Made by a program: the position numbers and the translations under genes. The notes under the pieces were generated by a model, which was not told the origin of the DNA, searched no databases, and saw nothing but the letters and a program-made list of their open reading frames with translations. From Cordilura impudica (Eukaryota > Arthropoda > Insecta > Diptera > Scathophagidae), in NCBI GenBank assembly GCA_963682025.1, contig OY821519.1, positions 143,086,429-143,150,428 on the forward strand: a stretch of 64,000 nt of DNA, read 5' to 3'. Shown here piece by piece: positions 10,492 to 21,119 of the stretch; the first letter of the stretch is position 1; every line of letters starts with the position of its first letter.

Positions 10492-12405
10492 TGTATATTA
10501 AATTTACCAAGTGTTCTTGAAAATTTCTTGGAAAGTACGAAAATATATAAAAATATGCCATGTATTTTTGGATTTTTTTTTTTCTTAATTATGTCAGACA
10601 TCTAAGGAGTGCATATTTTTATACATTTGTATAGAAAGTGGCCGACCTTTTTCGACAAGTAATTTGCTCACGCTAGTAGGTCAGTCTGTGTGATTAAACT
10701 CAAAGTTAAGGATGTTATTTCTGATACTTTTACTATTCCAAAAAATATATATTTGTTATACTAATAATTACATGCTCTCAAACATAAAAATTGTGATAAA
10801 TCTGTTAAGATTTCACATGTCATTACAGTTCCCATCTATGGGAGGTTTGGCAAAACAAAAAGAGCTTTTTTCACATTACGAGATTTGTAATTGATCAAAG
10901 CGATGTTAATGTAGAGAAAGCTATAAATTGAAAAAAACTCTGCTTGTTCATTCTAACTCTCGTATGAAAAGAAAGAAAAAACATTTCTCATGTTCTTTTC
11001 TTTCTAATGTTGAGTTAAATAGTTGATTAAGCATGAGTTGAAGCAATAGGCAGAAGGATGCTGAAGATGAACAAGTCGCTTTGTTCGAAAGTAGCTACTC
11101 CATCTAGCGCTGTCTTCAATTTTTTCCAAATTTCTCTTACATTGCATAAAAGTATTATCTTTTCTAGTATTAGAAAATGTATACATGATCTCGAACCGAA
11201 CTATAAATAACTAATTATTATTATTACAACACAAGATCGGCAATACATAAAAACTAACTTTTATTTTATAAAACCAGTCGCCTGTAGAATCTAGTTTAAA
11301 CTGCAATAAAATTTGTTTACGATTACTGTTTTTCCTATCGAAATCTTATAAAACTATTTTAATTTATTATGAAATGACCGTAAGTAAATCTTTCACAATT
11401 TAATTTGTAATTGCTAAAAAAAATTTTTTTATTTTTAATTCTAAAGGATCACTGACCTTAACCATTCAATAAATTTATATAATTGCAGAACTATTCAACA
11501 ATGAATTCAGACATTATCATCAATAAATTAACAACAAATTAAAAAGCAATACCAATGAATTAAATGGTTACACTTCAATGAACCGACGCATAAACATTTG
11601 ACTGACTTAATGTCAGATTGAACAAATTGAATAAATGCACGAATGAATGACACATCTTATGAGATGTTTATTATAACGGAATGATAATCTTCAATTCAAT
11701 ACAAATAAACAACAAATTGTACACTCCATATTAAGAGTTACACATATAAATACTGGTACTCGTACTCGTATTCATACTGTAGAGTTAGAATCATATCAAG
11801 ATTTAAGTTATTGAAAATACAATCAAATGCACAATTCAATGTTAATACTTAGAAACACATTTAAGTACGAGTATGTATGTATGTAAGTGTATGACCAAGA
11901 ATATGGGAATTTTTTAGGTGTGTAGTGGGGACGACATCGTTAGTAACACGATAGTTTTGCATGACTTGACATTTGCTGGAAGAACCGTAAGAATATTTAT
12001 TTTATTGTTCAATAAATTAAGTATATGAAAATGTTTTTCTTTTTTTTTTTTAATGAAAATTTTATATCGCTTCATTGTTTTTATTTTTCAAAGAATAAAA
12101 ATGTACAGTTTGTATATTAGAAAGTTTGTGTAAGTAGGCTGTGGTTATATTAACTTTAGTTACAATCCATATGAAAATTTCAATTAGTAGTTACATACAA
12201 TTATTTCTTCCTTTACAATATAGGAACCTTCTACTCGTACTACTCATAATATCGAGCCACGACCGCACAAATAACTTAAATAAAATATTTGATTTAATTT
12301 TTATTGGTGAAAATTACAATCATTTACCGTTACGAAGTTACAGAAAAATCAATTTTAGCTTAACTACGCATTTTTACTGAAAAAGTTTGATTTTGGCTTA
12401 TTTGA
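10492..12405. other. Gene-free AT-rich interval
   Basis: Nearly 2 kb of AT-rich DNA. Short tandem motifs occur (CGTACTCGTA near 11760, GTATGTATGTAT near 11870). I see no coding exon I can defend and no match to the repeats in this window. Confidence 0.5.
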
Positions 12406-12410
12406 GTACA

Positions 12411-12913
12411 GGGTTTATAGAAATGATCTTAGGTCCAACTAATTCGGTATAGAAAATAAGCATAAACCAAATCTGAAAGGAATTTTTATTAATATTTTTG
12501 ATTGCAGATCTGAAAAAGTTCATATCGGATGCAATATTTATATAGGGACTAGGTCGAACAATGGACCGACCCTAACCATATTTGGTAAGGTCATTTATTT
12601 TTTCGCAAAAACATGTACAAACCAAATTTAAGAAAAATCTGTGCAATATTTGTATTTGTGATAGGTTTAAGTGAAGATCGGGTAAGCGCCTTTATATGGG
12701 GTTTATAGGGTTTATTTTTCGACTACTGACTAATGGGTGTAACAAATACAGACTAATCAAATTTGACCAAGATTTATATGATAATTTGGGTTTATTTTAA
12801 GTTGATCTCGTAGAGGTCATTTGTATAGGGACTATGTCTGAACATAGTCCCCAATTTCAATAGCGTTCGATAAAAGCTTATATACAAAATTTCATTAAAA
12901 TATATTCATATTT
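12411..12913 (+). mobile_element. DINE-1-like repeat, copy D, 5' part
   Basis: Conserved AGAAAATAAGCATAAACCAAAT, AAAGTTCATATCGGATG and TTAAGTGAAGATCGGG blocks are present; the 5' start is missing. Copy D is split at ...CATATTT by the MITE at 12914-13541. Confidence 0.75.
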
Positions 12914-13541
12914 CTGTGGTTTTCTAGAATAACCGCGTATGTCATAAAATCAAAATGTTCAGGAGAGCCAAAAAACGTTATATTTGAGGAATAAATCCTA
13001 GAGAAGTACGAAAAACAATATGTAAATAACACTTAAAGTGTGTACAGATAAAACAACTTATGTCGACAAACGTCGTATTCTTTGAAAAAGAAAACTACCA
13101 ATGCAACCACTCATGTAGACATAAGTTGTTGTTGCTTGAAAAATGGATTTTTTTTGTTCGTCAACAAAAAGTTAACGGGATTTGGGATGAGAATATAACA
13201 ACGTATCAAGAATAACAGTGACAAAAAATAACAGAAATAAACACACAAGTTTTTACAAGTGGTTGGTTATAAACCGAAAACTAATCCAAAATTATTTTGC
13301 ATTTTTTTTTTTATAAATAACAACGTATGTCGCTATGTGTCGTTTTCAGAGAAAATAATTTGTCAGCGATCAAACGTAGGTTGACATACGTCGATAGTGC
13401 TGCAAATTAATTTAATAAACATTTAAGTTACGTCGTTATTTAAAGAAAAAACTCAGAAATGGTCAATATTTTTTTTTTAATTAAACACATGTAAAGAGCG
13501 TTAAAAATTATTATATTTGGCATGGTTAACTCAAACCACAG
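12914..13541 (-). mobile_element. 4-bp-TSD MITE, copy 2 (end deletion)
   Basis: Inverted orientation relative to copies 1 and 3; 628 bp. It is flanked by ATTT (12910-12913 and 13542-13545). The intact DINE-like copies read CATATTTGCGACC at this point, so the 4-bp duplication is proven by an empty-site comparison. The 13541 end has lost most of its TIR; only AACCACAG remains. Confidence 0.9.
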
Positions 13542-13725
13542 ATTTGTGACCTATAGTTTGATTACAAGGTTTACGTGAACAGACAGATGGGCGGACATCA
13601 CTAAATCGACTCAAGAACTGATTCCGAGTCGATCGGGATAATAAAAGATGGGTGTAGGTCTAATATTTTTGGTAGTTACAAACATCAGCAAGTCAAGTCA
13701 TTATACCCTGATCACATATTATTTA
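13542..13725 (+). mobile_element. DINE-1-like repeat, copy D, 3' part
   Basis: Resumes with ATTTGTGACC and continues through the stem-loop ATCGACTC...GAGTCGAT near 13605-13634 and the CATTATACCC terminal block. Confidence 0.75.
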
Positions 13726-13870
13726 TAATTTATTTTTATTAATTAAAATTTTTCAAAAATTCCTTAAACTTATGACTCCAAAATTATAAAATTTTTGAAA
13801 TTTGAAAGACGTCACATTTCTAAAATAATTTTGGAAATTTTTAAAATATTTTCTTAAGCTTAATAAAAAA

Positions 13871-15106
13871 GGCAAATAATGTCTAACTTCACACGGTGTT
13901 TCAACTAGCTATAATTCATGGCAATGTTCAAGTCAATGTCTTAAAAATCAAACTTTTTGCCATGACAGAAATTCTGCCATAAACTCTGCCATTAATTTGA
14001 AGTTTTATTCGATTTTCACGTTTAAGTATTTTAAAATGGCGCAACTTAAATTAAATGAAAGCGAAATTATTAACTTTATTAATATATCTGTGGTTTTCTG
14101 GAATAACCGCGTATGTCAATTTTTGTCAGTTTTGAGTTAACGATGACAAATACATTAATTTTTAACGGTCTTTACAAGTGTTAATTCAAAAAACCAAAAA
14201 AAATATTCACCATTTCTGAGTTTTTTCTTTAAATAACGACGTAACTTAAATCTCTATTAAATTAATTTACAGCACTAACGACGTATGTCAACCTACGTTT
14301 GATCGGTGACAAATTATTTTCTCAGAAAAGACACATAGCGACATACGTTGTTATGAATGAAAAAAAAATGCAAAATAATTTTGGATTAGTTTTCGGTTTA
14401 TAACCACTTGTAAAAACTTCTGTGTTTATTTCTGTTATTTTTTGTCACTGTTATTCTTGATACGTTGTTATATTCTCATCCAAAGTCCCGTTAGCTTTTT
14501 GTTGGCGAACAAAAAAATCAATTTTTCAAGCAACAACAACTTATGTCTACATGGGTGGTTGCATTGGTAGTTTTCTTTTTCAAAGAATACGACGTTTGTC
14601 GACATAAGTTGTTTTGTCTGCACACACTTTAAGTGTAATTTATATACTGTTTTTTCGTCCTTCTCTAGGATCTATTCCTCTTAAGATTTTTGGCTCAAAA
14701 TTTTTTATAAAGTATTTATTGCCCATATCTACAGGACTGTTAAATAAAAAGCTCTAAAATCTTTATATCGAGCCCATAATTTCATATATAACGTTTTTTG
14801 ACGCCCCTGAACATTTTGATTTTATGATATACGCGGTTATTCTGGAAAACCACAGATATGTCGCGAATATCATTCCTAATGAAACTACAAAAGTGAAAAC
14901 TATAAAAGAAGGGATTTAAAAAGAAAAGTATCTCATTCAAGGCATTGAGTACAATAGTGCATTTTAGTTGTTTACATTTTGGAAATGAAATGTCTAGACA
15001 TAATTTTCCCACTTCGCGTTTTGATGTTATTATGTTTCTCTGACTTGAACATGAACATTGCCATGAATTATAGCTAGTCGAGACATCATGTTACTTATTA
15101 TTTGCC
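13871..15106. mobile_element. TIR element interrupted by a MITE
   Basis: Left arm GGCAAATAAT...CTAGCTATAATTCATGGCA (13871-13935) is mirrored by the right arm TGCCATGAATTATAGCTAG...ATTATTTGCC (15040-15106). Removing the MITE at 14088-14855 leaves a ~470-bp element. The short open frame starting at 14035 (M-A-Q-L-K-L-N-E-S-E-I) is broken by the MITE and has no recognised family. No clear TSD. Confidence 0.6.
14088..14855 (+). mobile_element. 4-bp-TSD MITE, copy 3
   Basis: 768 bp, flanked by ATAT (14084-14087 and 14856-14859). Both ~30-bp TIRs (CTGTGGTTTTCTGGAATAAC) are intact. It is collinear with copy 1 over its full length and inserted in the TIR element above. Confidence 0.9.
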
Positions 15107-15300
15107 AATACATTTAGGCAAAATCAAATTCTATATTCTTTTCTAAACAGTCCAACAGCCATTCTGAGGGGTGAGAATAAAATGAGAAATCATCAATGGT
15201 TCTTGATAAGGAACGCCGAACTCTTTAGATGTTTTACTATACTGGCCAAATATTTTCACCCTGAATTGGAATTTCACACCCCCCCAATAACATCGAATAT

Positions 15301-15701
15301 GTTATGCCGTTTTCTTTTCTGACAAATAATGTCGCATTTTATTTGCACTTTTTTCGAAAAGTGTATTTTTCTAAATTAAAAGCAACCCATTTTTATACAT
15401 CAATCGAAAGGTCTCAAAGTCGAGCGCTCCTAAATCGCAAAAAATTCAAGACATTGACTTCTTTCAGGTCATAGTGTGAGAATATTTCCACGTTGTTTCC
15501 CTTTTTTGAATATTTTCACCCCATGACTTCAAAGAGGATAATAATCAAAATTTTTTGCATTTTATGGACACAGCACTTTGAGACCTTTCGATTGATATAT
15601 AAAATTGGGTTACTCTTAATTTAGAATATATAAAAAAATACACTTTTCGAAGAAAGTGCAAATAAAATTCGACATTTTTTGTCAGAAAAGAAAACGCCAT
15701 T
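15301..15701. repeat. Foldback / long inverted repeat, ~125-bp arms
   Basis: Left arm 15301-15420 (GTTTTCTTTTCTGACAAA..., CAATCGAAAGGTCTCAAAGT) is the imperfect reverse complement of the right arm 15574-15701 (ACTTTGAGACCTTTCGATTG..., TTTGTCAGAAAAGAAAAC). The ~150-bp spacer is non-coding. It probably represents a foldback-type MITE; no TSD was resolved. Confidence 0.75.
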
Positions 15702-15962
15702 ACTTGAGTTGAGACTTTGTAAACTTTACCAAATTTGTTTCTGATATTATTTTTCTACAATTGAAAATTTACAAGCCCTGGTAGCAAATACAACATAATT
15801 TTTCCCATTTATGGTTCAATCCAAACCCTTTTTTAAGTTTCATAAAAACATTGTCAAATTATTTTTTAAAATTTCAGTTTTTATAGAAAAAAAAGAATAG
15901 AATATTAAAAAATTTTTAGTTTTCAAAAATTTAAAAGCGTATCATAAAAAAAAAGCTTTAAG

Positions 15963-16517
15963 ATGAAAATTCCATTTTGGCCATTTAAGAATCAAGAAAA
16001 GGAAATAAAACCAGTAGAGATGAAATATGGTAATTACAAATAATTTGTGGTTGTCGGAATTTGCTCTGATGATAAGTATAAATAAAATGATTACTAACGA
16101 ATTTCAAATCTGAAATAGATAAAGAACGAGATGAAATTCCCAACAAAACAAACACTTATGCCCAGAAATTTCACGAGTTTTTAGCAAATAATATGCCACA
16201 TGATTTTGAACACAAATTAAATAAAACCAGACCGTATATATTTGCAAGTTTTGTCACGTGGCCCATGTATTGGATATATCGAGGCATGGACTGGAGTTAT
16301 CACAGGCGTAATGTGAGATTACCCGTTTATATACACCGAGTAAGTGCAATTGATGATTTTGAGCGGCATAGATTTCACTTGTAAGCTTTATTTGGTCCTT
16401 CAGACATATTTGCAGGCTAAATTTATGCAATTTTCTATCATAACGATGGGCTTAACTATGGCCACTCTCTTAGACGATACCTTGACTACAGAATCAAATC
16501 GGTCGACATCGAATTAA
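15963..16517 (+). CDS. Small three-exon gene, HIG1-like? (tandem copy 1)
   Basis: Predicted exons are 15963-16029, 16119-16339 and 16404-16517. Joined, they give 133 aa plus a stop at 16515-16517. Splice signals are G|GTAATT, ...AAATAG| with a TTACTAAC branch-like motif upstream, CGA|GTAAGT and TCCTTCAG|. Intron phases are 1 and 0. The protein has a charged N-terminus, a W-P-M-Y-W-I-Y-R-G-M-D-W segment at the end of a first hydrophobic stretch, a basic loop L-P-V-Y-I-H-R-T-Y-L-Q-A-K, and a second hydrophobic segment (M-Q-F-S-I-I-T-M-G-L). Two short membrane segments joined by a basic loop resemble HIG1-domain mitochondrial respiratory assembly factors. The diagnostic Q/R motif is only partly kept, so this is tentative. 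It is clearly paralogous to the next gene. Confidence 0.7.
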
Positions 16518-16860
16518 AGCTGATGGTTCTAATCCAATTTACGAGTGCATAAAAACTGACCCAAGGTGAATAGAGAGATAAAAACAGAGAGAGAGAGAGA
16601 TTGAGAGTAAGAGTAAGAGAAGTGCAGAGTTCTGCCTCAAAGAGTGGTTGCTAAAAAAGTACTTTGTTTTAAGATCAAAGTTTATTTTTAAAAAAATACC
16701 CAATTGTACATAAATTTTGACAATGTCAAAAATTTTACAATTCAAAATTTTTGTTTATAACAATTTTAATTTTTTTTCGGTTTTTTTTCTTTCTTTCAAA
16801 ATTATGTTCTAAATTTGCAAAATCTATTTAACGCAAAACTTCAAATTCGGAATTTTCAAG

Positions 16861-17444
16861 ATGATTCAAGGCATTTATGATTTTTTCTTTGTAAAAAACG
16901 AAAAAAGTAAATAACGAACAACAATTTGTAAGATATTTAATTAGAGAAAAAAAAAATAAGATAGAAAGCCACACAATTATAATTACTCTATCTGAAGTTA
17001 AAGTTTAATGATAATTAACTTTGCTTAATGGAGAAATATTGATTAAGAGTAATTTGAAAATAGTTTAACATGTGGCCACTTTTCTCTTCTAGAACCCAAT
17101 TTAGGTGAAGATATACGTCTTGTCGTCCAAAGTTCTGATTTTGATGCTCCACTACGTTCCACAACTCCCTTGCTAACTACTGCTATTGTGGCATGGCCTT
17201 CATACTGGTTGTTCCGTGGTATCGAATGGCAAAAATTTAGAGGTCTAGAACCTTTACCGTTATACATTGGAAAGGTAATAAATTGAGTGGAGGTAACTTA
17301 ACAAAAATAAAAATATTTTTTTTATTATTTCAGACATTTTACCGGGCTAAAATAATGGAATTTGGTATATTATTTGTTGGAATCATAGTGGCATTAAGCT
17401 CCACAAAAAGAAATAAATTACAGGAGGTCAAATATAAAAAATAA
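16861..17444 (+). CDS. Small three-exon gene, HIG1-like? (tandem copy 2)
   Basis: Exons 17093-17274 and 17334-17444 are well supported by TCTTCTAG|, AAG|GTAATA and ATTTCAG| splice sites. Exon 1 is proposed as 16861-16906 (A|GTAAAT donor). It restores the phase-1 junction and gives a start similar to copy 1 (both contain F-x-K-N-x-E-K). The total is 112 aa. Shared with copy 1: P...W-P-x-Y-W-x-x-R-G-x-x-W, L-P-x-Y-I, T-(Y/F), A-K-x-M-(Q/E)-F, and both intron phases. A putative AATAAA begins just after the stop. The gene starts ~340 bp downstream of copy 1 on the same strand. Exon 1 is the weakest part of the model. Confidence 0.68.
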
Positions 17445-17900
17445 TAAAATTGTCAGTAGAAATTTCAGACTATGATGATACTTAAATAAATATTTCACAG
17501 ATATAATTTTGTAAAAAAAAAACTTTCTCTCGAGTCGGTGATATTCGCAAGCTTTATATATGTTTCCGAATTCGAAAGCATTATTTTTATTTTGTCTTAT
17601 TTTTATTTTTATCAAAAGAAACCATTAACGTAGGAAATATTTGTAGTTGTTTACTTTCATGCCGAGTATGAATAAATACTTCAACGCTACTTTGAGCATA
17701 GTTTTGCCTTGGGAACAGTCTTCACAGCCATTTGTGTTCGTACCGTACAGTTAATGTTTGCCTGAATAAATAAACGTATTCAAGAATCAACAAACTATCG
17801 TAGCATTTGTATCCGTCGTTTGACAATCGGAGCATTCTGAATTCGGACTGTGCACATAAATATAAGCACTAAAAGTGGTAGTACGTTACCTGTAGCGTAC
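17445..17900. other. Downstream flank; possible LTR-like remnant
   Basis: Positions 17640-17890 are less AT-rich and contain an AATAAA-like signal (AATAAATAAACG), followed by a short conserved-looking tail. This could be a solo LTR or the gene's 3' region. No inverted TG..CA ends or TSD could be fixed. Confidence 0.3.
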
Positions 17901-17904
17901 GGTT

Positions 17905-18622
17905 TTTATACCCTATACCTCTATGTAGTTTGGGTATAATGACTTTGTGCTGCTGTCTGTAACTACCAGAATCACTTTCTGAGTCGATTTATCGATGTCC
18001 GTCCGTCCGTCCGTCTGTGTGTCCATGTAAACCTTGTTATCAAACTGCACGTCGCAAATATGAAAATATTTTGATGAAATTTGGTATATAAGCTTCTATC
18101 GGCCATAGGGTGAACGGTATTGAAATTGGTGAGAATCGGTCCATGTCCAGACCTAGCCCCCATACAAATGACCATAAGATCCAAATTATCATATAGATCT
18201 CAGTCAAATTGGGTTTGTATGTGTTTATTATATCTATTAATCAGTAGTCCAAAACGAATCTCTACAGGACACTTCTTAGTCATAGCCCCTAATATAAAGC
18301 TGCTTCCCGATCTTCACTTAAATCTATCAAAAAACCAAAATATTGCACAGATTTTTCTCAAATTTAGTTTGTACATATTTTTGTCAATATACAAGTGACT
18401 TTACCAAATATGGTCAGGATCGGTCCATTTTTCGACCTAGTCCCAATATAAATATGGCACCCGATATGAACTTTTTCATATCTGGAGCCAAAAAAATTTA
18501 TAAAAATTCCACTCAGATTTGGTTTATGCTTATTTTCTACATCCAATTAGTTGGACTGAAGAGTTAGGGTCTCTAAACCATGGTATAGGGTACCGTATAG
18601 TCGACTATAATTTTCTTACTTG
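17905..18622 (-). mobile_element. DINE-1-like repeat, copy E (near full length)
   Basis: It opens with TTTTTATACCCTATACC, then TGGGTATAATGACTTTGTGC, the (GTCC)n run near 17997-18016 and all interior blocks. It closes with TATAATTTTCTTACTTGTT, the reverse complement of the family start. Short conserved frames inside are by-products of repeat conservation. Confidence 0.85.
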
Positions 18623-19017
18623 TTATTCGTACTCTGCTTTCACGTGAATTTGAAATCTTCGCCCCCTGTATTAATTTCAAAAATAGAACAATCGCAGGAA
18701 TGTAGGTGTTGTTTCTTCTCAATTTTATACACTAACAAATGATGTGTTACAAAAAGTGGGTTGCAGGATTTATGGCAAGATCGATATTAATCGCAATTTA
18801 TAAGCTTAAATTTCTTAAATGTTTTGCTATATATTTAATGGTAATAATTTTGTTTTATATATAAAACTATTTTTCTGTCATTATCTTTTCCCCCCGTGTA
18901 CTTTTTTTTATAAATTCTCAATAAATTTTTTAAAGAAATCTGAAAAAAAAAATTGTAAATAAAATTATTTGCTTTTTTTCAATTTCATTTGGTATTTCTG
19001 AATTTCCATTGGAAATG

Positions 19018-19185
19018 GTAGAGTCTCAAATCATTGCATATTTTGATGAAACTTGGTCTATAAGCTCCTATAGGCCATGTAACGACCGCTATTGAAATTG
19101 GTGAAAATCTGTGAATGTCCAGACCAAGGCACCAATATAAATCTCCACTATGAGATCAACTTAAATATCTCTAGAGTACAGATAA
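19018..19185 (-). mobile_element. DINE-1-like repeat fragment
   Basis: Only the 'TTTTGATGAAACTTGGTCTATAAGC' to 'CCAGACC' portion of the family is recognisable (diverged). Ends are missing. Confidence 0.55.
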
Positions 19186-19334
19186 TTTTATAAGGAGTGA
19201 GATCGAAAAAATATTAAAACACGTTTTCCCCTTAACTTTGAATTTTTTTTTTTAAGTGAATTTGATTTTTTTATTTTTTGATCAGTTAACTTTGAAAAAT
19301 GTGTCAGTTATCATATATAATGAAAACCCTGTTC

Positions 19335-20340
19335 ATTTGTTGTTAGTTTGATTTAAATGAGTGATGAAAGAGAAAGAATCAAAGGTTTGCTGAAAAAGTG
19401 TTAACAGAAAGTATCAGGAGAATCTGACCATTGATAGGAAGCCTGGTTCGGGAAGAAAGAAAGCTCCATATCACGTTTGTAAGGCCGTTAGGAATGCAGC
19501 TCGGATACTTCAGTTCTCGGGCTATGTGGTGGGAATAGTTAAAGGTAATGCAGGTTTCAAAACATACAAAGACAAAATATTTCAGACAGGAATTATGTAA
19601 AAAATGTAGAGGCCAAAAAGAGAGCACGGATATTGAAATACTCATTACAAAATACTCCTGCTGCATAATGGACGACGAAACGTAACTAAGGGCAGATTTA
19701 AATATACTAGTATAGCTCAGCACTCGAAATTTGAGTGCAAATTCTAGGAAATGTTATTTTTTCATTCAATTTTTGTCTTCCAATGTTTTTTAATCTATAT
19801 ATATAAAAAATTTGTGAATATTTAAATGAGCCTAAACGTATGTTAATCAATTTTAGCAATTCACAATTCAACACAGAGCGTCTGGTATAAATCATTAAAT
19901 CATTCGCTTTAACAGGGTGTAACGAATTATAAATATTTTATTTTATTTAATTTAATATATTTTTAAGACAGATTAAACATAAATTTTATAATTTTCAGCT
20001 TCTCCTCTATATGAACTATAACTATGTCAATTTTCACACTCCTCCGTGCCCGCATACTGCTTAAAAAGGGAACTAAAAACTTACCTTCACGTATTAATAT
20101 ATAGATATATGTTGCTAATACTCGAGCAAATGTAGAAGATAAATTTAGGACCCGAAAGCAGACGAAAAATCCAGAAAAGAGTTCTTGGTATGGCAAACAA
20201 TATGCAAAAGAAGCAAGTCATTACAACGGGTTCTATAATAACCGAAAATTATATTAAGGATTGTTTACAAAGACGACTACCACGAAATTTTGGCCCAAAT
20301 TTTAACGGGGATGGACAACTTGTTCCAAAAAAAGTAAGGG
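19335..20340 (+). pseudogene. Tc1/mariner transposase pseudogene split by a Helitron
   Basis: The left part reads R-K-P-G-S-G-R-K-K-A-P (about 19437), then V-K-G-N-A-G-F-K-T-Y-K (about 19540) and the first catalytic block C-I-M-D-D-E-T near 19660-19682. After the Helitron (19707-20105), E-D-K-F-R-T-R-K-Q-T-K (about 20130) is followed by T-E-N-Y-I-K-D-C-L-Q-R-R (about 20240-20280). A C-terminal-like L-V-P-K-K-V-R-E-T segment then lies near 20310-20345. The second and third catalytic blocks are deleted. The same family is present at 54190-54790 and, as a terminus, at 62862-62990. Confidence 0.8.
19707..20105 (-). mobile_element. Non-autonomous Helitron, copy c (subfamily 2)
   Basis: On the reverse strand it starts A|TCTATATATTAATACG and ends with hairpin GCACTCAAATTTCGAGTGC, spacer and CTAG|T (CTAG at 19707-19710). 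It is inserted in the transposase pseudogene, whose reading resumes on the far side. It shares ends, but only part of its interior, with subfamily 1. Confidence 0.88.
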
Positions 20341-20345
20341 AAACC

Positions 20346-21112
20346 ACTATATAATCCCTAATGGGGGATTTCCGGAAAAAATCCATAACTTCTTAATTAG
20401 GGATTAGAACTATAAATATACCTTTCCCTTTGTAAGCATTAATATAATTTCAATCAAATAAAATATATAAAAACTTTAGGATAAATTATTCCTTTCGTGT
20501 ATGTTAAGATTTTTCGATAGCACTCCTTAGTAATAATTTTCTTGATATTTATTAAATTTTTCACACTTAAATATGTTATTTATTTTCGCAGAACAGATTG
20601 GACGGGCTTGTTTGTTATGAAATTTATCGAATTGTAAATTTATATTTATTTAAGAACATTTAAGATTTCACCTAAATTGTACGTCCCATATTGATTTAAT
20701 TTGATTGGCATATCTCTTGTATTTAGTGTATCGGTTCAAATCCTAACTTCAAGCTAGTTTACCTTATTTTGCTCTGGACCATAACCGCAAAAATAGCTTG
20801 AGGTTAACTTTAAGATAATTGTAGAATTTTCTACAACGCATTCTGAAAATGAACATACATTTTTTTATAAAATTCTAGGATATATTATCAAAATTATTTC
20901 TCCATTGTTATTCAAACTCTTAGGAATAAAAAACTAAAGTCCAAACGATTAATTACTTAATTATGAAATGTTTCGATCAAATTTGGTTTATGTGTGTTTA
21001 TTATAAGGTATGAGCAAAAAAATACCAATAAAAGCCAATTATCAAAAAAAAAAAAAAAAAAAAAAAATAGGTAAAGCATTTTGGTATTGAATTTCCAAAA
21101 AAAAAAAAAAAA
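20346..21112. other. Gene-free AT-rich interval with A-tract
   Basis: A long A run lies at 21044-21066 and another at 21099-21111. The segment at 20503-20535 (TGTTAAGATTTTTCGAT...CACTCCTTAG) recurs at 63829-63860, so it belongs to an unidentified dispersed repeat. Confidence 0.5.
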
Positions 21113-21119
21113 TACATCA

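Noticed and set aside
17640..17890. Solo LTR downstream of the gene pair
   Set aside because: Polyadenylation-like signal and distinct composition are suggestive, but no TG..CA ends, TSD or second LTR could be established.
18343..18567. Conserved peptide (M-N-F-F-I-S-x-A-K-K-I...) read from several DINE-like copies
   Set aside because: The peptide recurs because the DNA repeat is conserved. Both strands give open frames at the same place, there is no longer ORF in any copy and no start context; not a gene.
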